NCBI GenBank assembly: GCA_032164245.1
Contig: JAVMKO010000009.1
Location: 82,874,712 to 82,938,711, forward strand
Source: Sternotherus odoratus
Taxonomy: Eukaryota; Chordata; Testudines; Kinosternidae
Direction: 5' to 3'
Length of the DNA: 64,000 nt
How positions within the stretch are numbered: the first letter of the stretch is position 1; each line of letters opens with the position of its first letter. Positions 45,476 through 57,209 of the stretch are shown piece by piece. The position numbers and the translations under genes were made by a program. The notes under the pieces were generated by a model. It saw only the letters and a list, made by a program, of their open reading frames with translations. It was not told the DNA's origin and made no database searches.

Positions 45476-47274
45476 TGTTGTGCACTGGAGACCATTTGCT
45501 GTGTATTCAGCATCGCTCTCAGTTGAACGGGCTTGTGTAGTGTCTCCGTCACAATGTTGCTTTGGAAGAGATCAGGTACGGAAGAAATAGCGGTGAGCCG
45601 CCACTTATATGCAAGTTGTATTTGGCCATTCTCTGGCGGCCACAACGTGTTCTGAACAGAGGGAAGAAAGCAGGTTGGTGTGGGACTGAAATCCCAGCAA
45701 GTCTGTTAGCAGTACACCTCCGCACAGGACCTGCAGTGTGGCAGAAGTTACTAGTAGGGGAGCGCCGGTGACCCTGGGTGCAAATGGGGAATTTGGTGAC
45801 GTGGTGACCATTTGATGCACAAAAGGGTGACTCTTCTTTTAAAGGAGAGCATGGAGTACAGCTCCGAGAACGAGTGGGGGTAAGGGAGGGCACAAAGGGG
45901 ATGCTCACAGAGAGGAAGAACAAGAAGGGGCTAGGAAGATAATCAGAGCAGTGTGTTTCTTTGTTAGGTGGCTAATTTGTCTCCCAAAGAGGGGGACAAT
46001 CTGATTTGTCCTCTTAAGCTTGTGAGGCCCTTCTGTCAGTGAGCTTATTAGCATATCATGCAAACGTAATTAGATCTCAGCATGTGTGGACTGCTTGGGA
46101 ATTACTTCTGCTGAGATCCTGAGAGAAGCGGGGGATTGTATCTCTTTTCTGAATCCAATCTAATAACAGATCTGTTTTAGCTTTGCAAGCTGACTGTTTG
46201 CATGTACTCACTAAGCCAGCTGGCATGTGCAAATCACAGAACAAGAACACAGTCATAGGGAGAGCAGAGAACTGAGCCCGGATTCCGGAAGGTTTTTAAA
46301 CAGAGGCCTAATTTTAACCATGGAAATGAGTTCCATTAAAGCCAATAGCTTAAGGTTCCGCACATGCATAAATAATTTGTTGCCTTGGGGTCTTACAGAG
46401 CAGAAAAGCGAAGGATGAGCAGCTTAGATATCTGCTGAGGTGTAGCTTTTGGCACCTTTGTGTTTGGATTTATATGTACTATTAAAAACTAAATACCATA
46501 TATATTTTTATAAAGAATGGGAGAAAGGAGTATCTGTGTTCAAGAAATGTTCATTCACTGGGTGGAAATCAGTAGCTTGGTAAAGGTGGCCCTTTAAAAG
46601 AGGAACAGCTCGTATTGGACGCTTTGGGGTCAGTCTGAAATGTGGCCACTCAGGACAAGGGGAGGAAGTTGCTGCTTCAGGTAAGTTTCACTAGGTAAAT
46701 TACCCTGGTAGTGAGGTTGTAGTTCAAATCAGACATGGTTCCAAATCCAGGGAAGATGCTTGACCCTTCAAAGATCCAAAATCCTTCAAGGTTGGTCCCC
46801 CAAAATTGTCATCAATAAAATTCAGGGGACACTAAAATGTCTGACTTAGTGATATGTCCAAAGTCTCTCAGCTGATCAGTGTCCAAGCAAGTATTATAGG
46901 ATCCCAGGTTTTCTTGATTCCTCTCATTCCAGGGGCGGGGGGCGGGAGGAGGGGAGGATATTGTTTTTCTAATGTGTTTTGCCATGTTCAGCTTGTAATA
47001 TGTCAGTTATCTATGATGAGTTGAAGCCTAATATTTGGTGATAATTTTAGAACACAAGTTTAGTGTGAAATTGGATTACAGTCCAGCGTGACAGTTCTGG
47101 GTTCTTTTGATAGTTGATTTTAGAGGAAGTGATAAAACTCTTTAACAGTGATACAAGCGGACGCGTGGGGAGCAGTTGTTTTCAAACGAGGGTACGGGTA
47201 TCCGTGGGGTACCTCCGCTCTCCGCCTGGGGTTGGCAGAGGAAAGATTCATGCTAGTGCAGGCTCGGTCAGGCA
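45476..47274. other. GPC4: Intron 1, no gene seen
   Basis: No gene seen. At about 47171-47216, GCAGTTGTTTTCAAACGAGG followed by GTACGGGTATCC resembles a lone hAT left end. A homeobox-like AT-rich stretch near 46047-46075 (GCATATCATGCAAACGTAAT) is noted without evidence of function. Confidence 0.5.
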
Positions 47275-47282
47275 GGACAAGA

Positions 47283-47839
47283 TAGGGTTACCATATTTCG
47301 CCAATCAAAAAAGAGGACCGGGGAGGGGGGGAGGTGCCCTAGCTCTGCCCACTCCCTCCCACTTTCTGCCCCCCTCAGAATCCCAAACTACCCCCCACCC
47401 CAACTGACCTCCCAGAACCTCACCCCCTACCTAAGCCTCCCTGCTCCCTGACTACCCCCCAGAACCCCCAATCCATCTAACTCCCCCCACTACCTGTCCC
47501 TTGACTGCCCCCTCCAGAAATTCTCTGCCCCTTCTCTAGCCCCCCCCCTCCCCCTTACCGTGCAGCTCAAAACAGTGTGGGGCTCCCCGTTCAGCACACA
47601 ATGTGGCCATGCTCCCCAGCTGCGGAGCCTCGTGCTGGGGAGCCGGCCAGCAGCTCTGAGAATGCAGCGGAGGGAGGAGGAGGAGGGGGGAGAGAGGACG
47701 CGCTGCCTGAAGCTGCTGGGACAGAGGGGGAGAGAGGCTGTCTGCAGAACCCAGCACCCCACTGTGCATCGGGGGTGGGGAAAGAATCCTGGACATTTTT
47801 AGACATTTGCAAATTCCTCTCCGGACGAATGGTAACCTA
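47283..47839. mobile_element. hAT-type element with perfect 8-bp TSD, 557 bp
   Basis: Ends TAGGGTTACCATAT and ATGGTAACCTA form an inverted repeat. GGACAAGA is repeated exactly at 47275-47282 and 47840-47847. The interior is C-rich and then GA-rich, with no transposase. Long open frames across it on both strands are compositional. Confidence 0.88.
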
Positions 47840-47852
47840 GGACAAGAGGATG

Positions 47853-48287
47853 CAGGGCTGGCCTTATGGGTGGACCCGTGGGGGTGACGACCTAGGGCGC
47901 CGTGGTCAAGAGGGAAGGAGCAGGTCAGGCCAGGGGGGTGAGGACACAGAAGGGAGCTTGAGACAGTGGCGGGGGCTTGGGGGAGGCAGTGCTTAAATTT
48001 GCATTCTGGGATGGCTGGAGAGCAGCGGCTGCTGGCTGGGAGCCCGAGGTGCTGGCCGCCCAGCTCTGAAGACCGCGCCGCCAGCAGCAGCAGTACAGAA
48101 GGGGGTGGCCTGGTATGTGTATACCTGGAGCCAGGTACCTCTTTCATTACAACGTAGGGCCTGGAAGTGATGGCGGGGATGCCTAGGGAGGCAGCAGAGC
48201 CCGGGGGCGATGGAAGGAGCCTGTGGAAGCAGCCGGAGCCAAAATACAAGTTTGTGCAGGGAGCCATTTTCCCTAAGGCCGGCCCTG
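47853..48287. mobile_element. hAT-like element abutting the previous one
   Basis: The ends CAGGGCTGGCCTTA and TAAGGCCGGCCCTG are inverted repeats of 14 bp with one mismatch. It begins five bases after the right duplication of the 47283 element. Flanking octamers agree at only about four of eight positions, so the target duplication is not clear. The GC-rich interior contains CAGCAGCAGCAG and no transposase. Confidence 0.7.
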
Positions 48288-51200
48288 AGTAGGCGCTGAA
48301 GGGTCAAGGGCGGGAGAGGAAAGATGCACCCTTGAGTACTGGCCTCCTGCTGGACAGGGCACTGTGCTGCTTCCAGCCCTTGAGCCTGGCCCGGTCTGCT
48401 TTCCCTGTGCAGGCTCTGTCTGGCAGGGCAAGTGGACAGGGCTGTGTGCCCTGGAGCTGTGTTGAAGGGCCAGGGTCGGCACTCCTGGGGTGTAGGCTTC
48501 CAGTCCCCGCTCACAGAGTCTCTGCCAACATCCCCAGCAGAGGAGCGTCCCTGCTGGTTAGTGGCCATTGTAACTGCACTGAGGCGGGTAGGAAGCCTGA
48601 TCCTGGCAGCTGAGATCATCTGCACAGAGCCCTGACTGCGTTTCGTGCCATACAGAGGGGCCCCATCCGGTTTTCCTGTCCTGAAACAATATTGTCTCCT
48701 GGGCACTCAACTAACCTGTTACTGTGGAACAGCTGTTTCAAATGGGAATTGTGTCCAGTTGAAGAGCCTAATTAACCAGACCCGAAAACTTAGGCTGCCT
48801 TGCAGCTTTATGGCTTCTTTTGCTGAAAAGTATGGTCTGTTGCGTGTGCCAAAGCAACCATCCCACTGATCGGGAGCAAAAACTGGCCTGGAAAGCAAAG
48901 GCAGAATAGTTTGGATTGCTGGCTAGCCAGTCAATCCAGATTTTGGCAAAGGGAGCTATTTTTAGGATAACTGGGTCCTTTTTGGGGTTTCAGTAGCAAG
49001 TTGATTAAATTGAAGGAACTAGTTTTCCAACACACTGCAAAAATCTCTGTTGTTTGTGGCACCATTATGGCATTACCTGAATGTAGTACTTTAAAGCCTA
49101 AGTTTGACTTTCATTTTCTGAGCTTTCTCTTGGCTGTAAGAATAGGCAATATTCTAAACTCTGGCACTTGACGTTTTTAACTTCAGTAATATAAAAATAC
49201 ATGTTTTGAAGAGAGATGTTGTTAATTAGCCCCCAAGCAAGACTTTGTTAGCCATTCCAGTCCATCATATAGACAGATATGTAGAATGCAAGCAATTCCA
49301 TATGGAAAATATATAAAGTCCATGTGACAGTAGCTATAGTGCAAATGTGTTGTAACTTTTTTTTCTTAAATTGATTTTGCAATACAGTTAACCAAAGTGG
49401 TTATTTTAATGCATTTTGTTTTATTGCTTGGTACGTTTAATTTGAATGGAAGCCACTGCAGAACTAAAAGTACTAAAAGAACTAAAAGAACTAAAAGGAA
49501 AGTATTCTAGGATAGTAAAAATAAAATAATAAAAAGCGCAAAGAGGTTTAACTTAAAACTGCATAAAACATGAAGTGTTCTCTTACCTAGGTCTTGTTTG
49601 CTAAGTGTTTAAGTTAGAAAGGATTACTGCAGAATGTGTTTCAGCCATAGTGTGTGAAATCACTTCTCATCTTTATTAATTTGGGTCTAAACAGGCAATG
49701 TACATAATTTGTCAATTTTTTTTCTTGACATAGATGCATCAAAAAGCTGCCATGGTTCATTAATTTTGCTTTCATGATGTAACTGTTTTAATTTCCATCA
49801 CAAGTGATCTCTCATCTGATCAGTATTTAAATCTCCTGTATGTAGCTCTGACCAGTCCACATTATGTATTATTTCTGCCTATAGCTTTTCCGAGCTTCGT
49901 ATTTGAATTACATCGCATTCAACAACAATTGTAATATAGTTCCATGTGACACCTTTTGTTTTCCAAAAAAATATATTGTTTTCAGTGTCGAACTACAAAA
50001 GAGTTGTTTAGTAGCTATAAATGTGGCTTTTTAAAGCCCTGATTACTGAGAGAAGTATTACTAGACATTTTATGGACTTCCAGGAAAACCATATAATATT
50101 CCCATGTTTTGTATATGTGGACTTTATCTCCACCTCTCTTGGTTTCTTTCCCCAGAAATTAATTTGCGTGAACATACATCATGGGTGAATGCCTAACAGA
50201 AACTGTATTTGTAACCCTTTGTTTCCAATAGTAAGGTATGCCCCATGCGTTAATGACTGATTTACCCAAAATGCGTCTGAATAAAATTCCCCCAAATGCT
50301 TTAGATTTGGATGCTCTTGTTAGGGCAGCAGCAAGCAAGAATGTGAAAATGGACTTGAATTTGGAACATGGAGATACCTTCAACATTACAACAATGGCTC
50401 AAAATCTTTAATGATTCTCACTTCCCCTTTGACAGAATACTAATATTTGGAAAAACAGCACCCAATCCCAAAATTCTATACCATGGAGTAAGAGGCGCTG
50501 TATCCTCCCCTGCATTAACACTTAATTTTGGGATCTCCCAGGCTCCAGACAGACCTGATATCTGGTCATAAGCCAAGATTGAATAGTGCTGACATGGCTG
50601 AGAAATATCTTCCATAATTAGATTGCTGATCGGTCATTTTTGACTGTCTGAGTTTAGGTTGGGAACATGATTTGGTAATGATGAACCAAGTAATAAAGCA
50701 AATCTGTATGAACTATAACAAAGAAGTTGTTTGTTTGCACAGGTGCTGTTGTGACACCATTTGCAATTGTATTATACCCGGTGCTGAAAAAAATAGCATT
50801 GCTGATAAAATTCTGAAATGCAAAATAGAGTAAGATAATGGAAAAGGATATTTTAAAAAGTAGCATTATAATACTTGTAATTTCATAAATATCCAAAACT
50901 GCTTCATTGAATATTAGAACTGATCGACATTTATCAGTTTACTTGTAAAATGGCTTTTTTAAAATGAAAATTCATGAAAAAATTGGTGCTTCTCCCCTCC
51001 CCCCCATTAAAGTTAAAATATCTTGGAAATGTATTAATATTTTTTGTTTACCATAATTCAGTAAGGACAATGTTGATGGACTTTTTCAGTACTGCTTCTG
51101 AATTGTTTTTAAATAATAAAAAATTAAAATAAATGAAAAATGGGATCATTTTGAACACTCTGAAATGAAACATTTATATTGCAGAAGTTCTCACAATTTT

Positions 51201-52541
51201 TTTAACTAGCTCTAAATGCCATAACAGCAGCATCTGTTGCAAAACAAACAACCCCTAGAATTACTTTGTTCTTTATGTATTAGATATATTTAGAAGTTCC
51301 CAGTCACATCTTTTAGTGTTATGTTTGTTCTGTTCCATAACTCTATTGCTATTTTAACCTGTTAAATGTTTTTCATGCCAATATATTGTATGGATAGTCG
51401 GAGTTTAAAACCCCAATACAGTGCAATGCTTAAGATGATATTTGTTTACGGTATATAGCTCTACCAGCACGTTTCAAGACAGGTCCAATTGTGAAATGCA
51501 TCAGCAACTTGTATCTTGTTTGGAATTAAGTATGTTCCTAACTTATGAAGGGGCATGGCGGGAAGAACTGGGTGGAAGTCTGAAAATTCCACATATGCCT
51601 AACCACCATTTTTGAAAAGTGACGGACATGTTGAGAGAGCGAGAGAGCTGCAAATGGGGGAGCAAGTAAATAAAGACTGTTCGCTCATACTCTCCTTTCA
51701 TTGCAGTTCAGTATTCAGCATTTATTTCTCTTTTTAATGGCATGTGTACATGGAAGGTACCCTTGACCTTGTCAAACCAGTGAAAGTTGTATATTGAAAC
51801 AAGTAGAGGAAGGATTCCTGAATAAGGCTGGTGAAGTTTGTTTCCCGAAAACTGACTCTTAGCCACATAGCTTCCTGTACGAACAAGACCCCGGCTTTCC
51901 ATAATTCAAGCTTGGTAGGCAGTATTGGGCAATAGATCATTTGCTGCAGAATTATCTGTTGGCCAAGGACTCCTATAATGCCAAAGAAAACAAACAAACA
52001 AAAACCCTGCAGTGCAAAAGAAAAATAGATTTAGGAAAAGAGATTCCGAAGGATATTTATTTTAAAAGGCATTTTATAACGGTCTGAAAGGGAGACGTTA
52101 ACACACTTAAGCAGGCAGGAAAGATGACCCAAATTGCCCACAGTTAGATAAATTACATATAAAAATTATCAGACGCTGGCAAAAGGAACATAAAATGGAG
52201 AAGAGTTTGTGTCTGCAATGGATGTGCCAGCTCCGTTCTGTGTTGAGCATACATAATTTATTTTTTAACGCTTTAACCGGTGAGCTGTTTTCCCTGCTGT
52301 AAATGGTTATGACCACAGAGAAAACCATGCTAAATCCAAGGCCCATTTTAGAGGCCACGTAGTCAGACAATCGTGCAAACATGGCAGCCATGATTAACAC
52401 AACTTTATGAAGCTCTCTAATGATTCTTGACTTAAGGTTGCTGTCAGCCTGTGCCGTGTTCCCACTTGCAGTCTAATGCTAGAAAGTTGTTGTCTTTTCT
52501 TTTCCATCTGATGCCGTAAGCTAAAAATCAGGGGAGACTAA
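48288..52541. other. GPC4: Intron 1, AT-rich, no gene seen
   Basis: After a GC-richer 600 bp this is long AT-rich intron. A 9-bp unit of the type AACTAAAAG is repeated about four times at 49461-49498. No open frame here shows splice context or a recognised family, and no transposon with both ends was found. Confidence 0.5.
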
Positions 52542-52549
52542 CCCTAAAG

Positions 52550-52792
52550 CAAGGTTTCTCAAACTGGGGGTCACCGAGCGCTCCTAGAGGGGTCGCGAGC
52601 TCCTGGCACCGCTTAAAAGCCGCCAAATGAATTACTTCCACATTCAGTGGCTTTTCGGTGGACATGCTGAACTATTTCGGGAGCACTCGCCATGTCCGCC
52701 AAAAATAGCCGCCGAATGTGGAAATAATTCATTCGGCGGCTTTTCGGCGGACTTACAAGGGTCGCAGTTCAGGTAAGTTTTGAGAACTGCTG
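52550..52792. mobile_element. Snap-back hAT MITE with perfect 8-bp TSD
   Basis: Left end CAAGGTTTCTCAAACTGGGG and right end GTTTTGAGAACTGCTG are bounded by exact CCCTAAAG at 52542-52549 and 52793-52800. Inside, AAGCCGCCAAATGAATTACT pairs with ATTCATTCGGCGGCTT, and CCACATTCAGTGGC pairs with AGCCGCCGAATGTGG, giving nested hairpins. Non-coding. Confidence 0.9.
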
Positions 52793-52799
52793 CCCTAAA

Positions 52800-52816
52800 G
52801 GCTATGTCTACACTGC
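52800..52816 (+). repeat. Solo MITE end (GGCTATGTCTACACTG)
   Basis: GGCTATGTCTACACTGC begins at the last base of the right duplication of the 52550 element. It equals the complement of the right end of the 32884 MITE (AGTGTAGACATAGCC). No matching second end was found nearby, so the element is truncated or decayed. Confidence 0.5.
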
Positions 52817-54342
52817 CCTGGCGTTTGGACTAGTGGGGAGAGAATAGCACTGTCCAACAAAGGGCTGTGAACTATGTTAAAACGAAGTAGGAGTCCTGTA
52901 GTTCATGCCTGCAGCACTCCACACAGCGGGGTTACAGAACTCCGAAATGAAGACAGAAGGCGACTTCATGTATTTACAAGTCTGAATTTCCCATGATGAT
53001 GGGTTGATCTGATCACCTCTACAACCCTTGATAGAGATTCCCACACTTCAGTATTCCTGGATGCCACATCTCAGCTTGCTTCAACCACATTATGTTACAT
53101 GGTGCATGACCTTATGTCAGCCCACTTTCCATTTGTGTAAGTTGGAGTGATAGAGCACAATATGAAGCTGGTTTCTTGGTCCATGAAACTACAGAAAAGA
53201 AGCAATTTACTAAAACTACTAAAATAGTATAAAATCTTACACAGTGTCAGGATGTCATCTTTAACTGCTAATTATGCAGGGCCAAATTCTGTGCTCAGAT
53301 ACACTTGAAAATCTGGAGTCACTTGACTGAAATTAACTGAGAACAACATTTGGCTGTTAGTTGACATTTGAAGCACTCAACTTGCTGATCATGTGGGAAA
53401 ACATCTGGATATCTTAGTCCGTCCCTGAAGTTCTGAGGACCTTTTAAATGGCTTCCCTACTGCAAGCAATAATGTTTTAAGTATTAAGTATCTTGTGCTG
53501 TAATAATTGAAAAAAGTGTTAGCTGGCTCTTTAAATTACTGGAAAAACACGTGAGCCGGTGACCGGGGTGAATATCAAAGGTTGCAATAGGCTTTAGAAA
53601 CTGTTGTTGGAGAGAGGGAGGTATCAATTGCCTTTTATTATAGAACTAGTTCCGAAGAAACAAAATGAAACAAGAAAAACGCAATTTAAATTGTAGAATG
53701 AGGTTGAGAGATACAGGTTGCAATATGACTCTGAAGACTGAGCAAACTTCTAGCTATGGCTTCTGTCACGGGGTTGTCATGACCTTACCTATGGTGATGC
53801 TAGCAAACTCTTGAAATCTCAGGGGTGGGAAACTTAATGGGTTGGCCAAAGCATGTAATTAGACTACTCCGTATTTTAAAACCCCGGGCAGTCTTAATTC
53901 CAAGACCTAAATCTCTTCATGGGGTTCCAATATACAAAAAAAGACATTGGTGATCAGTACTACATCCATGAATGTTTTTTTTTTTTAACTGAATGAACTA
54001 AAAGTAGCAATTGAAGTGCATACCAAGAAATCTGTGTTTATGGGGAAGGGAGGTGTCTTTCTATATAGAGAGGCCATTTTGGTGTAAATTACTGTCTAAA
54101 ATTAATTTCTGCTGGTTAACTGTGCCAAATAAATACAAATGGAGGGGCAGGCTTTGTAGCATATGCAGTAATAGACAAAATTAGGATCCTTACTGCTGAG
54201 TTTCTCCAAAACATGTTTTTATGGATAAGGACCTGATCCTGCATGCTTAATTGATTCAAAATCCCTTTAGTTTTAAGTGGTATTTCCAGAATGAGGAGTC
54301 TAGATTTGGGGTGTATGTGTGCACAGATTATAGCCTGTTACA

Positions 54343-54350
<8 letters not shown>
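52817..54350. other. GPC4: Intron 1, no gene seen
   Basis: AT-rich intron with an old repeat relic at 53279-53352 (GCCAAATTCTGTGCTCAG ... AAATCTGGAGTCAC). No gene or RNA seen. Confidence 0.5.

Positions 54351-54425
<75 letters not shown>
54351..54425 (+). repeat. (CT)37 microsatellite upstream of the exon 2 acceptor
   Basis: A perfect CT dinucleotide run of 75 bases ends 49 bases before the exon 2 boundary. In the transcript it is a CU-rich tract of the kind bound by PTB-type splicing regulators. The open frame across it is meaningless. Confidence 0.97.
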
Positions 54426-54430
<5 letters not shown>

Positions 54431-54441
54431 ATATTTCTTAT

Positions 54442-54474
54442 CTAACTTTATATTATTTACTCTTAATTTTTCAG
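54442..54474 (+). promoter_or_regulatory. GPC4: Branch point, polypyrimidine tract and 3' splice site of intron 1
   Basis: CTAAC at 54442-54446 offers a branch adenosine about 30 bases before the AG. It is followed by the T-rich ACTCTTAATTTTTCAG acceptor. This standard arrangement places the boundary at 54474/54475. Confidence 0.75.
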
Positions 54475-54633
54475 GTGACCATTTGAAAGTATGTCCACAA
54501 GGTTACACATGTTGTTCTCAAGAAATGGAAGAGAAGTACAGTCAGCAGAGTAAACACGACTTCAGAAATGCTGTAGTGGAACTTAGCAATCACCTACAGA
54601 CAACATTTAGTTCCCGTTACAAAAAGTTTGATG
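54475..54633 (+). CDS. GPC4: Glypican-4, coding exon 2
   Basis: This 159-nt exon completes codon 57 and encodes residues 58-109 plus the first base of codon 110. It reads [20 protein letters not shown], then YSQQSKHDF and [14 protein letters not shown], matching remembered human GPC4 ([21 protein letters not shown] ... SRYKKFD) more closely than GPC6 (EHLRICPQEYTCCTTEMED). Cys63, Cys69 and Cys70 correspond to conserved glypican cysteines in the N-terminal lobe. Human GPC4 has a further cysteine just before NHLQ; here that position is Ser94. The acceptor TTTTCAG|GTGACC and donor GATG|GTAAGT are strong. Both flanking introns are phase 1, so skipping the exon would keep the frame. The next exon should begin with the rest of a Glu codon and lies outside the window. 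Confidence 0.96.
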
Positions 54634-55157
54634 GTAAGTACTGGAGTTTGGAATTTGCTCTCATACTGTTAAAACTTAAAATAATCTCCACGTCCCTTTA
54701 CAGTGCAAGTAGACTGCATATGTCTTTCACTATTGGCTTGGGAAGATCATGACTCATGACTGGTGGTGGTGAGGTTAGAACATTGCTTGTTTTGCAATCC
54801 AGTGTAATAGAAATATTTGCTGATTGTGGCTGTTAGTTTCCCATAGCAAGATATCTCGCTTTCTGATTCATTTTTAGAAAATCCAATGTGCTATAAATGT
54901 AGACCACAGTTAGTTTTGTTTCTGTGTCTGCAAAATGTATAATCACAATATGCATGTCTCTCAGCATTGATCTACATGGATGCTGACACTTACCAGTGTG
55001 CTAAGAGCTAAAAGGATTTGTATTCATTAAACTTAGTCATCAGGGCTAAGCAGAGCAGTGAGTAAAATACAGTACTCCTTCATATGGAGACCTAGGTTCA
55101 ATTATGAGGTGGGTCACAAATGAAATGAATTGGGTCCTTATTTTATGCCCACTGATA

Positions 55158-55248
55158 TTTTAACCTTCAGGATAATTAAGGATCTAAGAAAAATAATCAC
55201 CCACGTTAACTATGTGAACTTGAGTCAATATGGAAGCAGGGGAAGAAC
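55158..55248 (+). repeat. 90-bp direct repeat, copy 1
   Basis: This stretch (TTTTAACCTTCAGGATAATT ... GGAAGCAGGGGAAGAAC) matches 56312-56401 at roughly 85 percent by eye, in the same orientation. I recognise no repeat family. Confidence 0.85.
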
Positions 55249-56311
55249 TGAAATTGCTGCCAAATTGACAGTAAATGGCAGCTCTCATTAATAAGTGTTC
55301 CTGGATGGGAACGTGTCACTTTTATGAAATGCGGTGTAGTCTCTCTTTAGACTGATCTACGTAGGGGCAGGTAAAAGTCCTAGGAAACAAAAGAAAGACA
55401 ACACTTCAGGTATAGTGTGTCAAATGGAGGAATTACCACCCAGAGCCAGAAAACTCTTGTGCACCCAAGAAATCAGTGTACACCTGTCCCAGTCCCACTT
55501 CACCAAGGCGCACCAATAGAATTTCTGGGTACGTCGACATTCCCTTGTCTTCAGTCAATCAAACAATCCACAAAAGAGGTCCAAAGAGCCTCAGATGTGT
55601 GGAATTTGCTGCTCTTTCAAGAGCTGCCATGCCGGTTAATCTACTGGACCCCTTTTGTAATAGAAGAGCTTTATCGTCTGTGAATATCTTGTATGTCTGC
55701 TTGGAATGGGTACAGTTTTTTTAATTTCACTTCCATATCTCTACTTATTAAACCTAACAGGGAGTTACTGTGTGCACTTCATTAAAGAGGCAGGAGCACT
55801 TGGCTTTCAAAATACACCAGAACTTGGATGATTTAGAAAAGTTAAGGGGTCTTAAAATGGTCAGAAAGTCGAAGTAAAATTGTGCAAACAGGCTCCAGCT
55901 AAACATTTACCTCCTATAACCTCATTTGAGGTTTTCACTGTCTTCTCTTTCTACCTCTCGCTGTACAGAGGAGGAGATATAAACACACAAGCAAAGTGTC
56001 TAGACTTGCAGAGTTATTAAATACAGGACCAGACATGAAACGGAATCCAGTCCATAGATGAGCGGGGACCAGAGGAATAGCATCGGCTTCACCTCAGATG
56101 GCTGATGAAACTTCGTAAAACAGTGTTGTAGCTGTAAACATATGTGCATATACAATATATCATGTAACCCGGTGCGGGCACATCTATTGTCAGGATGTGT
56201 CTGCCTGTTTTTATGGTGTGAGGTGCTGCAGTGCTCTTTGGAAAAAATTAATATAGTTGGAATCTTCAAAGAATGAACTTTAGTACAAGAGAACGTGCCT
56301 GAACAAGAGTC

Positions 56312-56401
56312 TTTAACCTTCAGGATAATTAAGGGGCTAAGAAGAAGAATCATCCTTCTTAACTATGTGAACTTGAGTTGATAAGGAAGCAGGGGAAGAA
56401 C
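56312..56401 (+). repeat. 90-bp direct repeat, copy 2
   Basis: Second copy, 1,154 bp downstream. It shares TTTAACCTTCAGGATAATTA, AACTATGTGAACTTGAGT and GGAAGCAGGGGAAGAAC with copy 1. It may be a local duplication or two members of an unrecognised interspersed family. Confidence 0.85.
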
Positions 56402-56560
56402 GGTTGTAGGAGATGATTCACCCTTAACCCTTTCAGTGATGGATAAAGAAACATTTGCTGCACAGTAAATTATAGGAAATTGTGGTGAAATCTAAGGCCA
56501 AGTCTTTCAAACCTGCCTAACTAAAGATGAGCCCCTAGGTCCATACTTAAGGGCCTAACT

Positions 56561-57201
56561 CAGGGGTGGGCAAACTACAGCCCACCGGACTGTCCTGCCC
56601 GTCCCTGAGCTCCCAGCCAGGAAGGCTGTGCCCAGCCCCATCCCTGTTGTCCCCCCTGCCCCACAGCCTCAGGGCGTCACATGGGCAGTGCTCGGGGGCG
56701 GGGGGAGGAGGGGGGCTGCGTGCTCCTGCGGGGCAGCGTGTCTGGCTGTGGCCGGGCTCCCAGACACGCTACTCTAAGCAGCGTGGTAAGGGAGCTGGGG
56801 CTGGGGAGTTGGATAAGGGTCAGGGAGTCCTGGGGGGTCTATCGGGGTGGGGAGTGGATAGGGGAGGAGAAGGGAAAGTCAAGGGATAGGAAGCAGGGGG
56901 GTTGGGTGTGGGCCTGGGGGGGCAGATAGGGCGGGGAATCTTGGGAGGGGGTAGTCAGGGGACAAGGAGCAGGGGGGCTTAGATAGTGGGTAGGGTCAGG
57001 TGGGGGTGGTTGGGGCAGAGAGTCTGGAGGGAGCGGTCGGGGACAAGGAGCAGGTGGGGTTGGATGGGTTGATGCTTCTGAGGGGGGTCAGATGGGGGCG
57101 GAGTCAGGCTGTTTGGGGAGGCACAGCCTTCCCTACCCGGCCCTCCATTCAATTTTGCAACCCCGATGTGGCCCTCGGACCAAAAGGTTTGCTCACCTCT
57201 G
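56561..57201 (-). mobile_element. hAT MITE family A, intron 2 copy with perfect TSD
   Basis: The copy is bounded by exact GCCTAACT at 56553-56560 and 57202-57209. It starts CAGGGGTGGGCAAACTAC and ends CCAAAAGGTTTGCTCACCTCTG. Its right end is the complement of the left end of the 22230 copy (GGGCCACATTGGGGTT against AACCCCGATGTGGCCC), so the two are inverted. The G-rich interior is non-coding. Confidence 0.92.
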
Positions 57202-57209
57202 GCCTAACT

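Larger units (their letters stand above)
54634..56560. other. GPC4: Intron 2, first part
   Basis: Ordinary intron after the exon 2 donor. It holds the pair of 90-bp direct repeats listed separately. No further GPC4 exon could be recognised; the expected exon 3 (FFKELLENAEKSL-type sequence) is not present on the + strand. Confidence 0.65.

Noticed and set aside
47536..48706. Long minus-strand frames of 237-243 codons
   Set aside because: They run across two adjacent DNA transposons, have no splice or family support and are explained by GC-rich composition.
54251..54445. 64-codon + frame with a Ser-Leu run
   Set aside because: It is the translation of the CT microsatellite.
54483..54752. Open frame starting inside exon 2 and reading into intron 2
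   Set aside because: The true frame enters from exon 1 at 54475 and leaves at the GTAAGT donor at 54634; the rest is intron.
55080..55130. tRNA-derived SINE B-box-like motif GGTTCAATTATG
   Set aside because: No matching A box, tRNA-like folding or tail at the right distance.
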